This document shows, one piece after another, positions 48,301 to 60,300 of a DNA stretch of 64,000 nt (its first letter is position 1; each line of letters starts with the position of its first letter). The notes beneath the pieces were generated by a model that did no database searches, was not told the DNA's origin, and worked only from the letters and a program-made list of their open reading frames with translations. Where the stretch lies: positions 16,262,957 through 16,326,956 of the forward strand of contig JAZAYU010000004.1 of assembly GCA_038501625.1 (NCBI GenBank). Reading direction: 5' to 3'. The position numbers and the translations under genes are program-made. The DNA is from Corbicula japonica. Its lineage: Eukaryota > Mollusca > Bivalvia > Venerida > Cyrenidae.

Positions 48301-51300
48301 GATTTCCACTACCCAAATTGAGGAAAAGGTAAATGCATATTCAAACTAGTTCTTTTTCAAATGCCAACTGTTTTATCTTCAGAAAAAAACAGTTACTTTG
48401 ATTTTTATCTACGGCACATTTAATTCACCTTGGCTAAATGTTTAGTAACTTAACATTAACTAAATTTTAATTCTTGTACTGGTATCTCTAAGTTTGCAAT
48501 TGATATTCTTGTCTAAGAATTGTAACAATGTTGTGTAAATTTAATCCTTTCTAATTAGGATGAAGACTCATCCCCACCAGCTAAACGAGCCAAGACTGAG
48601 TCTGGTGGATTCTTCAGTTTTACGCCTAAGAAACAGAGACATCAATCTGGAACTGTTGGTGAAGTGGAGAACTACATTCAGGAACCTTGCATTGAAATGA
48701 ATGAAAATCCTCTACTATATTGGCAAACAAATGCAGAGAAGTACCCAAAGCTGGCACAGCTTTCTGAAAAGTACTTGGCAGTGCCTGCTACATCAGCTCC
48801 AGTTGAACGACTCTTTTCTATCGGTGGAAAAGTCTTCAGACCTGATCGTTCAAGACTCTCTGATAAAGTATTTGAGCAACTAATGATGATCAAGTGCAAC
48901 AATGACTTATGCTGACTGCAGATATATACTGTACTGTAAACTTATGTTTTGAACAAAGTGTTTACTTTTGTATATATATATGGACAATTAACTATTGTAT
49001 GTTTATATTTGCAGTTAACATGTGAATAAAATAATGCTTAATTTAATGCATTACTTTTTGAAATAATGCTAATTTAATGCATTACTTTCTAAAAATACAG
49101 TAATGCTAATGTAATTTAATGCACAAATTTGGAAAATAATGCTAATTTAATGCATTACTTTTATAAGTAATTCGCCCCATGTCTGATGTTTACAATCACT
49201 CGGCGAAAAGTTATCGTTTTTTTTCCGTACGTGGGCCGTAAGAACGCAAAACACGGTGACGTCATTCACATAAAAGTTGTAAACACAAAATCATGCAAAC
49301 ATGGAAAGAAAAAGACGAGGAAAAATTGAGATTCTTGAAGTTTTAATTTCATTACAAGGTAAACAAAGAAAGATATAAATGTTATACGACCCATCCCGGT
49401 AACGGCTTTTAGTGGGGAATACGTCATCAATTTATGCACTTCTGCATAATTAGCGACCATCGCCTGCCGAGAGTTGCCGAAAATCAGCTCGGAAAGATTC
49501 GCTGTTTGTTTTGTAAACAAGATAAACGATCCGCAAAACATGCTGCAAAACAATAAGATAATACCCTTTAAGGTTTATTTTTTGTGTTATTATGCATACA
49601 GATGAAATCTAAAATGTCTAGGTTAATAAAAAATATGCTGTTAGACAAGTTTATTGGGCCTTTAAAAAGTTATACCAAGATCTTTTCAACATCGACGTTT
49701 TTGTCAAACAAAACTTCAAACATTGCAGTAGTAACAAAATGTGTTATTGTCCAACAATATTGACCTGGCACTCTTGCATTTGACCCTGTAGTCAGTATAT
49801 TTTTCTTAAATTTTACGAACTACTTTTTAAATCGATATACAACAGTCAAAAATAAAAAGCCCACTTAGCGCAGTCCTTAAAGGTGTTTCACTTCAAGAAT
49901 ATCGACGTAAACTTGTGGGTTCGAGTTCATGTTTTTGCCTCTTTTATTTTTTTATTTTAATTTTAAAATTTCCATTCTCTTTAAACTCACATAGACCATT
50001 AATTTCTGTGTATACTACCTGTGTAGTATTTTATAACTTCAAATAATGTATGTACCGGTATATGCAAAATTAATTTATAACCTGTACAGTTGCAAATGTC
50101 ACCAATAAAATTGCAGAAAAAACATAGGATATTCTAAAAACAGATGTAGTAAAAAGATTTTAAATGATTTCTTTCAAGTAAATTCTAAAAAAGTTTGTTT
50201 TCATAAAATGATGTTTGTTACGATTCGAACCAGAGACCTTAAGATCGGTAGTCCAGCATGTATACCAGTACACCACAACTCACTGACGTGTGGAATGAAC
50301 AAATATATATGATACTCTGCTTATATTACCAAGAATGACCTTGTGGCAGATATGGGGGAATTATATTTTTCCAGTGATGAAGAAAACACACTGACTATCA
50401 AATTTATAAAACTTTTGCTCATAAACCACATTACTATTAGCTTGTCTGTCATGTGACAGTTTAGTTATTTAAATGTTGTTTATATCTCACAGACTTACAA
50501 GCAATTTTTAAGTGTCACTAAGGCTCCAAAGTTTACACATGTAAACAGTCATGTTTTGATTTTGAGCTGTAAACGTTTACAGAATCTCGGACCGTTTAAA
50601 TGAAAGGTCACGTGATTATAAAGGAGGAAAACATAATTACTGAAAATCGACAACATAATAACAAGCGAGCAAAATATTTTCAGGCTGTGGTAATTAAATT
50701 TCATTTTGTATTGCATGTTTTTTGACAGATTTGGAATTTCACAGTTTCCCGCTAAGATACCTATTTGTGTATATGGACCCATTACATCGCTTTATAAAAG
50801 ACTTGGATGCTACTTACAACTTGCAAGATTCTGTGACACTTAAAAATTGCTTGTAAGTCTGTGAGATATAAACAACATTTAAATGGGATCGTTTTGTTTT
50901 TCACGGCTGCTGTAAACGTTAACAAAAATATGTAAATATTGATAACCCTTTTCTGGATGGGATATGGCTGTTATCCCATGGGCAAACAGAGTAATTCCAG
51001 ATAAGCTGGAAGATCTACACTTGAGAAGCTGTCACAAAGTAATAATACAGTGACCTTAGAGCTTATGATTAAACACAGATTGATCAATAAATATTCAAAA
51101 ACTTGTTCTAAAAAAGCACAATGAAGGTGTTTAATGTAGTCTGATTGGATAATTGAACTCAATTATTCTGTCATACTATGGGAAAGGTATTTGATTTGGT
51201 TTCCTTCTCAGAATTTTTGATTTCCCAGGGAAAGAGAAATCTGTTGTCTAAAACCCAAGCAGTTGTGTTACAACCAGACAATCTGCTTATAATGGAATAA

Positions 51301-54300
51301 GCTACTGTCCATTATTGTCAGAAAGCCTATAAATTCTATTGGTAATTGCTGCATAATTTTGCTTGAATACTTGAAATTTAGAATATTAACCATTTAACCT
51401 GCATTAAAGATACACACTTTGACATATGTTTTTTTATAGAATAATTTCACTTTACACTTAATATATTCACAATATTCTTTATTCTGAATGTCAAAATAAG
51501 GTGACAAGTTTATATAAGCGTTTTTCCTGGTTCTTTAATCCATAGCATTAAATTTACTTATTGCTAAGCCTTGACATCACAAGTTCTATTGCACAGCCTT
51601 TAGGTTTTGCAATAAGTGCATCTGGTACAACGTTAAAGTCATCTTTGCATGGGGTACAACATTATGTACCATTCATAATGTGGAGCTGGCCATGGTAGGC
51701 TGCTAGATAATGGTCACCCAGTAACTTCTAGGAACACTTTACTATCTTTGTCTTATATATATTATATCTCTGAAGTAGGATGCTAATGACCTTGGGACAT
51801 GATCAATAGGCTAACCAACCTCATCCTCCGGCTAATAACCATAACACAAACAGAATGCAAAACTTAATGCACAAGAGATGCTTAAAACACATATTGTTTT
51901 TGGGCCATAATGTTAATAAGTTTCTGCATGGGATGTCATGCTTAACTGCTACACATTGCCAAAATTTGCACACAAGCATCTGTGATAGTCTTTGTCGATG
52001 CAGTGTTTGACCAGAAGTAAACAACACATCAAAGGTAAGAGTTCAGTAACCAGGTCATTGGAATGCTTTAATTTGGAGTGTCAAAACTTAAATTGCTCCA
52101 TGACTAAAATGCCATCATTCCACTTTATACTGTCTGTAGCACTGAGGCATTGTGTGCCACCATCCTAGTCATGTGCCCAAGATTATAAAGATGAGCATGG
52201 AAACCAGTCTCAAATCTCAAGCATCTGATTGGCTGAAATGGCGACCAGTCAGCCAATCAGATGCTTGAGATTTGAGACTGGTTTCCATGCTCAGCTTTAT
52301 AACCTTCAGACCTGGTAGGACACCAGTAACAAAGTTTACACATGACGTCAAAATTTGAGTTTCTGATCTACCTTATCACTTACATGTACCAGCCTTAGAT
52401 ACTGCCAGATGAACAAGAAGTGTTTAACCATTTTACTTCATCAGGTTTTGAAGAATATCTATATATAAGCTAAAAATGATTGATTTGGGGAAATTTAATG
52501 GTTAAGCATTTCTGTTTAGGTCAACAAAACATTTAAATAAAGTGAAGAACTAGTTATGTGCTAATGTGGATAAATGAAATATTATATACTATTTGATATT
52601 TTAGAGAATACTGCGAAAACAAACAATGCGAATTAATATAAAAATATGCAGAGCATATTTAGAAAAGTGTTGAATCATCATTAAATATAAAACTATTACT
52701 GACAAATCATGTTGTCAGATGGGTCTTCTGGAACTAACAAATTTCTCAGCTTTTACAACATATCTTCACCCCACCTACTGACATTCTATTATTTTATTAT
52801 TAATCTCTTATTTAATTAACACCTTTCCAAGATTAGCCTGCAATGTGAATTCGAACCTACCATATTTATATTTATTTTAACAGGTATTGCAATTCACAGA
52901 AGATGGTCAACTTTTAGATTATCTGTGCAGTACATGTACCAATTTTCATACTTTGTAATATTTGGCCTAATATTGCAATTTGACAAAACAATTAAACATT
53001 GTAGAATCATTTGTTATAGGTTTTTAAGAGTCATGAGTTCGAGTTGAATGCCCTTTTGATGACTTTAAAAGGTAAGAACTTTACTTTCATATTAATTTTA
53101 CCTGTTCCAAAAGAGAGCAGTGTCACTTAGCAATGGTGTGTTTAACCCTTTCCTCCATATATACGAATTTTTACCAGTGTAGATCCAGTTCAGCCAGCAC
53201 ATCTATGCCATCTGATCAGGATCTGCACTGGTGGCATTTTGGTCAGAAATAACCTAACAAAATTTAATCATAAAGCGAACAGTGCAGATTCTGATCAGAC
53301 AGCATGGATGTGCCGGACTGCCGGCTGATCTGGATCTACACTGTTTGCCCATGCAATAACGGTGTGTCTATGGAGGAAAGGGTTAATAGTATAAACATGG
53401 TAAGTAGGATGCGTAGAAAGTTCTAGAAAAGGAACTGTTTGTTTATTAGATCATTCTGCCAGTAACTCTATCTCATAGGTTTTATTAATTCAGAAATTCT
53501 AACCAATGTGTTTCAGTATAAAATTGAACTTTTATTACTGACATAATTATATATCAGATAGCTGTTATATAAACAATAGCTTCTGTTTTATTGACAAATA
53601 TAGCGTTTCTTCGAGAACTCAATAAAATATATATTGGCATGAAAATATTGAATGACATTGCTACTTATTTTATTAGTTATTGAAATTCATCACTGATCCA
53701 CCATCAATTATCATCAGTTTCATGTTCATATCTAAATTACACTGACACCTTTTTCGATGATCAGCTATTTAGGTGAACAGCTTGTGTGAATTTTATCATT
53801 CCAGGAAATAGCAGCTACTATTAAAAAAATATTATATAACCATGATCCAGAGTGTATCTAACCTACTTCTGTGTGCTCTGTATGCAAGTACACATGTACC
53901 TCCTTGAAAAAAAAGAAATTTTGTTGAAACCTCATTTTGTCATTTAAAAGAAATGAGTGAATAAGAGTTTTGACTAGACTTTGACATGTATTTTGCTAAT
54001 TTATATTGCATATGTTCATGATAGTTTCTGCATGTTATTAAAGAGTTACTACTTTTAACTGACAATTATTTAGAATTTTTAGGATTTTAATAAATTAATT
54101 TTAATTTTAAATAATTGATTAATAATGTAATTACCTTAAATAACTATAATTGCAATTGGACCAAGTTTTGTACCGTTGTCTTTTAGATGCAGAAGTTTAT
54201 TTCTAACTAAGGAGCCAAAAGAGCAGATCCATATTAGACAGCACTGATGTGCCGGCTGATCTGGATCTAGACCAGTCACACATGTAATAAAACTCATAAA

Positions 54301-57300
54301 TATGGAGTAAAGGGCTAAATGAAAAAACTTCAATAAACATTCTGAAATTTAACAGCCTGTTGATTGTTCACCATTTGACTTAAGTTTCATTGACTGTTGC
54401 TAAGTCACATATAAAGATCTTGATCATTGTCATAACCAATAACATGAAAATTACTACCGGTATTTAGGTAATTTTACATTTACCCTGGTTCTTTGATATT
54501 GACTTAATCATTTACTCCATGGATACACTTTTTATCATGTTGCCATCCAGTGTCAATCCAGATCAACCAGTACACCAGATGCTGTGATACAAATCAACCA
54601 GTACACCAGATGCTGTGATACAGATCAACCAGTACACCAGATGCTGTGATACAGATCAACCAGTACACCAGATGATGTGATACAGATCAACCAGTACACC
54701 AGATGCTGTGATACAGATCAACCAGTACACCAGATGCTGTGATACAGATCAACCAGTACACCAGATGCTGTGATACAGATCAACCAGTACACCAGATGCT
54801 GTGATTTCTGATTTGGATCTACAATGTTCACCCTGGGGATACAAGCTGTATACATGGTGTTCACCCTGGGGATACAAGCTGTATACATGGTGTTCACCCT
54901 GGGGATACAAGCTGTATACATGGTGTTCACCCAGGGGATACAAGCTGTATACATGGTGTTCACCCAGGGGATACAAGCTGTATACATGGTGTTCACCCTG
55001 GGGATACAAGCTGTATACATGGTGTTCACCCTGGGGATACAAGCTGTATACATGGTGTTCACCCTGGGGATACAAGCTGTATACATGGTGTTCACCCTGG
55101 GGATACAAGCTGTATACATGGGTCTTGAAGAAATGGCTTTAATGGTCTTAAATTAGTTACAATAATGTTTTAGCTAGCTAAAGCTCTTCAAGAAGCATAA
55201 AACACATACTAGAAATAATATGACAGGCTCAAGATAACTCCAGATTATTACTGGCTTTTGTCATAAATTGTAATTAAACAGTCCAGCCAAATACCCATAA
55301 ATAAATATTACCACCACAGAAGACTGTAAGTACATTGCATTAAGACAAAAGGGTGAGGATCTTATTAGGTGTGGCTCTTGACAGGAGACCAACAAGAACA
55401 AGAACTAGGTCAACCAAAAGTAGGTCAGAAGACAAGGAAGCAATTCCTAAAACAAAATTCTTAGAATTTAAACTGTCGAATATTAAGTGAAACATTCAGT
55501 TAATAGAGTTAACTTATGAAAAAAATCCTTAATAAACAACAAGAAAAACAAGAGCCAGTCAGAAACGACTGCACGCTCGACTATTCAAAAAGTCAGAATT
55601 ATTAAGCACATTGTGACTGGGCTTCATTTAAACTGGGGAGTGATTCAGGAGTTTATGACACCCCCAACAAACACACATGAACAAAAGTTTCTTAATCCAA
55701 GTTAGGAAATCAATAAATTACACTTAATTTATTCTTGTAGATTTTTTTAAGGGTTTACACAACCCAGCCCATAAACCCCTGATCCCACACCCATCAACCC
55801 ACTATCTTTGCCCACCTATAGTGGTGTGGCGTGGTGAAGTACAGTATGGTATGCTGGTTGCTGTTGTTGGTGGTGGTGTTGCTGTTGTTGGTGGTGGTGG
55901 TGTTGCTGTTGTTGGTGGTGGTGTTGTTGCTGTTGTTGGTGTTGTTGTTGGTGGTGGTGTTGTTGGTGTTGGTATTGTTGGTGTTGTTGGTGGTGGTAGT
56001 GTTGTTGCTGGTGGTGGTGGTGGTGGTGTTGGTTGTTGGTGTTGTTGTTGTTGCTGTTGTTGGTGGTGGTGTTGATGTTGTTGTTGGTGGTGGTGTTGAT
56101 GTTGTTGGTGTTGTTGGTGGGGGTGTTGCTGGTGGTGGTGGTGTTGTTGTTGGTGCTGGTGTTGATGTTGTTGGTGGTGTTGTTGTTGGTGTTGTTGTTG
56201 TTGGTAGTGGTGTTGTTGTTGTTGGTGGTGGTGTTGGTGGTGGTGATGATGTTGTTGTTGGTGGTGGTGGTGTTGTTGTTGGTGGTGTTGGTGTTGTTGT
56301 TGGTGGTGGTGTTGTTGTTTTTGGTGTTGTTGGCGGTGGTGATGGTGTTGTTGTTGTTAGTGGTGGTGTTGTTGATGGTGGTGGTGGTGGTGGTGTTGTT
56401 TGTGTTTGTGTTGTTGTTGGTGGTGGTGTTGATATTGTTGTTGGTGGTGGTGTTGGTGTTGTTGTTGGTGGTGTTGTTGTTGTTAATGGTGGTGCTGTAG
56501 TTGTTGTTGGTGGTGGTGTTGGTGTTGATAATGGTGGTGTTGTTGTTGGTGGTGGTTGTGTTGTTGGTGGTGGTGATGGTGTTGTTGGTGGTGTTGTTGT
56601 TAGTGGTGGTGGTGTTGGCGGTGTTGTTGTTGTTGTTGTTGGTGGTGGTGTTGTTGTTGTTTGTGTTGGTGTTGTTGTAGTTGTTGTTGGTGGTGGTGTT
56701 GGTATGTGGAGGTGGTGGTGGGTGGTGGGGGTACAGTACAGTACAGTGTTATGGTATGGTATGGTATGGTATGGTATGGTATGGTATAGTATAGTATAGT
56801 CTATGCACCCACCCACCCACCCCACAATTACTCAACACTTTCAACCAAAGTATGTTAAGGACATCTGTTTTAAACCTTTTATATAGCATTTCATATGAAA
56901 AACACTAACATTGAAACTTTAACAATTATTTATAAGTCTTAATTCTAATTTCAAGTGAAAAGGGGCAAAAATCAAATATAAAAAAGCAAGGATGAGTTAT
57001 GGGCCTTTGAAAATAAACCTGATGTAAGATAAAATAAAGGTATACAAAGTTTTAAACCTTAATTTTTAAGTCTAAAAAGGGCAGTAATTTGAAAAAAATC
57101 AAAGAGTTATGGTTCTTGGCATACATAGTCAGGGTCATGATGGTGAATAAGTTTCAAAGCTATAGTACAAGAAGTATGAAAGTAACTAGCTTGCACGCAA
57201 ACTTTAACCTGAAATTCTAAGTCGAAAAAGGGCCATAATTTGAATAAAAATGAAAGAAAGAGTTATGGTTCTTGGCATACATAGTCAGGGTCATGATGGT

Positions 57301-60300
57301 AAACAAGTGTCTTAAGTCTCAAAGCTATAGTACAAGAAGTATGAAAGTAACTAGCTTGCACGCAAACTTTAACCTGAAATTCTAAGTTGAAAAAGGGCCA
57401 TAATTTGATTAAAAATGAAAGAAAGAGTTATGGTTCTTGGTATAAATAGTCAGGGTCATGATGGTAAACAAGTGTCTTAAGTTTCAAAGCTATAGTACAA
57501 GAAGTATGAAAGTAACTAGCGTGCACGCAAACTTTAACCTGAAATTCTAAGTCGAAAAAGGGCCATAATTTGAACAAAATGGAAGTAAGAGTTATGGTTC
57601 TTGGCATACAATCTTGAAATATGATGATGAACAAGTGTTGAAAGTTTCAAAGCTGTAGTATAAGTAGTATGGAAGTTATGGGTTTGCACAGTAGCTTGCA
57701 CGCAAACTTTAACCTGAAATTCTAAGTCGAAAAAGGGGCATAATTTGATAAAAATGAAAGTTAGAGTTATGGTTCTTGGCATACACACTTGGGATATGAT
57801 GATGAACAAGTGTTGAAAGTTTCAAAGCTGTAGTATAAGTAGTATTGAAGTTATTAGTTTGTATAGTAGCTTGCACGCAAACTTTAACCTGAAATTCTAA
57901 GTCAAAAAAGGGCCATAATTTGATCAAAATGAAAGTCAGAGTTATGGTTCTTGGTATACACACTCGGGACATGATGATGAACAAGTGTGCCAAGTTTAAA
58001 AGCTGTAGTATAAGTAGTATTGAAGTTATGAGTTTGTACAGTAGCTTGCACGCAAACTTTAACCTGAAATTCTAAAGTCAAAAAGGGCCATAATTTGATC
58101 AAAATGAAAGTTAGAGTTATTGTTCTTGGCATACACACTCGGGACATGATGACGAACAAGTGTGCCAAGTTTAAAAGCTGTAGCTATAGTAGTTTTTAAG
58201 ATATAGGTAGGTTGCACATAAACTTTAACCAAAGCGGGACGCCGACGGCGACGCCGACGCCCAAGTGAGTACAATAGCTCGACATATTCTTCGAATAGTC
58301 GAGCTAAAAATTGATATACTGGTAGAGCATCAAGACAGCACAAAAGATTATGTTTCTCAATTAGGTAAGAAACATTATAATTATGCATTCATGCAGCAGC
58401 TTGATAACATGGGAAGATTTAGTATCAAATAGTGTCCAAATCCATCAGTCATCCTCTATAATCAAGAACAGACTATTGGGAATCTTAAGATAAAAATAAC
58501 AAGAGATGTCCAAGGAGACAGTCCGCTCGACTATTTGATTTATAAGAAACAAATGCAATTTAAAGATTTAAGAACAACAACTATGGCCAAACATTCAAGT
58601 GTAATCAGAAAAAAATATTAACAAGTGAATGTTAAGGTAGAAAACAACAGAAATAATTCCTTTATGTTGAATGGAAAATGAGAACAACTATGAAATATTT
58701 GTGAAATATTAAGATAACGTGTTAGTAATTTATGATTAGGGACATATAGTTTTAGTTCAATATCAATCCCTTTAATAATGTAACAGAATAAAAACTTAGA
58801 AATAATTGTGGAAGATTTATGGCTCTTGGTGGCTATGGTAAAGATAATGATAGTGATACTTTTTGTATTTTCTAAGTTTCAAGATGTATACTCAACAAAA
58901 ATAGAAACCTGACACTTTATATTTGGTGTATTTTCCTGGAATCAGATTTAAAGCTAATTGAATTGTGATATGTAATAAAAATTGTGCATGTTTTGAATTT
59001 AATTATGCATTTTGATATTTTTGGTGCATGAAACAAGTGATTCAGTGGTTATTTTCTTTTGGATGGTGCAAAAATATATAGATTTTGAATATGCACCTCA
59101 TACTTATTCAAAGTTACAGTGTCAGGTTTCTTTTTTTGTTGAGTATAGTTTCAAAGTTATGGACCCTGTGCATATTTTGCTTAATGCTAATAGTAAGAGA
59201 AAAAGGAGCATAACTTACAGAAATATTTCTGAAAGACTTATGGGTCTTGTTGATAATAATGTAGATACCGATGATGAACATTTATTCCAAGTTTATTAAT
59301 TATCATGTAGTTTCAAAGATTTGGTACAATTGCATAAGTAAAAAGGGGCATAACTTGAAAAATTATGGTAGCAGAGTTTGGGGTCTTGTTGGTAATGACA
59401 AACATGAAGATGGTGAATATATAATCTAAGTTTTATAAATATCTCAAGTAGTTTCAAACTTATGGGCTAAGTGCATATTTTGCTTAATCCAAAATTTAAG
59501 TGAAATATGAGCATTACATGAAAAATATTGGTAGCAGAGTTATGGGTCTTGTTGATAACGATGTACCGGTAGATTTAAAGGTGAATATATTCCAAGTTTC
59601 AAGTTGATATCTCAAGTAGTTTCAAAGTTATGGACCAACGTGCATATTTGGTTCAATAGGCGCTGACACAGATTTGTACGCTGGAGTGAGTAGGACAGCC
59701 CCCTATTCTTGGATTAGTCAAGCGAAAATGGTACATGTACCCGTTAATTCAAGGATAACATCACATTCTTTCATGTTTTCTAAAGAAACAACAACATTAT
59801 TTTATTCCAAATCTTCACTCTGTGTTTATGTTAGTTACAATGTACAACAAATCTTTTTTATAATAAGACCGCATTGTTTATAAATGAAAATCATAAAAAA
59901 ATGTTTAAGTGATAAATTATTGCTCATGCCACAACAATTAAATTTTTTTTGTTATCAGCTGTTCCCTAAACACAAATAAACAAAAAACTTTGTTAATCTG
60001 AAGTGAACTTGAAAAGAACTTGGCTTCTAATCTTCCAGTCAATTTTTTTCTGTGAACTTTTTTTTATTTCATTTAATCTGCACAGATTAATGAAACTTGA
60101 TAAATGCCAATAAACAACACTGTTAGAAAATTTAAAGTTCACAGCGTTTAATCAGTATCCACTGCAATAGAAGATGCAATTGATAACAAAGGGAATACAA
60201 ATTCATAAGTAAACGTTTTGAAACTGATGCACATAAGATGTACCAAATGTAATGACAGATAGTGCCAATGAATAAACAGTGTAGATCTTTGCCCAAGGTT

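Larger units (their letters stand above)
46631..49666. repeat. Inverted repeat pair enclosing the hAT region
   Basis: The left arm at 46631-46652 is TTTAAGGCCCAATAAACTTG plus TC. The right arm at 49644-49666 is its complement with one extra A. The arms face each other 3 kb apart with the transposase between them. They may be the ends of an older element into which the hAT inserted, or two copies of an unrelated repeat. Confidence 0.55.
54510..55125. mobile_element. CCTCC-family MITE expanded into two minisatellites
   Basis: The left end ACTCCATGGATACAC and the blocks CAGTGTCAATCCAGATCAACC and GATTTGGATCTACAATGTTC are MITE-family sequence. Between them a 31-bp piece is repeated, and after them a 33-bp piece. 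The usual right end (GGAGGAAAGGGTTA) is missing. Confidence 0.7.
55547..58310. mobile_element. Element with GCTCGACTATTC ends, G/T block and ~170-bp tandem core
   Basis: The left end is ACAAGAGCCAGTCAG then GCACGCTCGACTATTCAAAAA. The right end reads inward as TTTTTAGCTCGACTATTCGAA, so the tips are inverted repeats. The core has ~170-bp monomers (57085-58230), closed by GACGCCGACGGCGACGCCGACG (58237-58259). The G/T simple-sequence block sits between the left end and the core. Confidence 0.7.

Noticed and set aside
54718..55156. 110-133 codon open frames on both strands
   Set aside because: They are the 33-bp minisatellite read in several frames; repeat length divisible by three keeps every frame open.
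55794..56825. 343-codon Thr/Pro-rich protein (minus) and Val/Gly-rich proteins (plus)
   Set aside because: Pure product of the GGT/GTT simple-sequence block. There is no start context, domain or splice support, and both strands are open.
57428..58388. Chain of similar 68-109 codon minus-strand ORFs
   Set aside because: Each is one monomer of the ~170-bp tandem array; drift in monomer length changes the frame between them.
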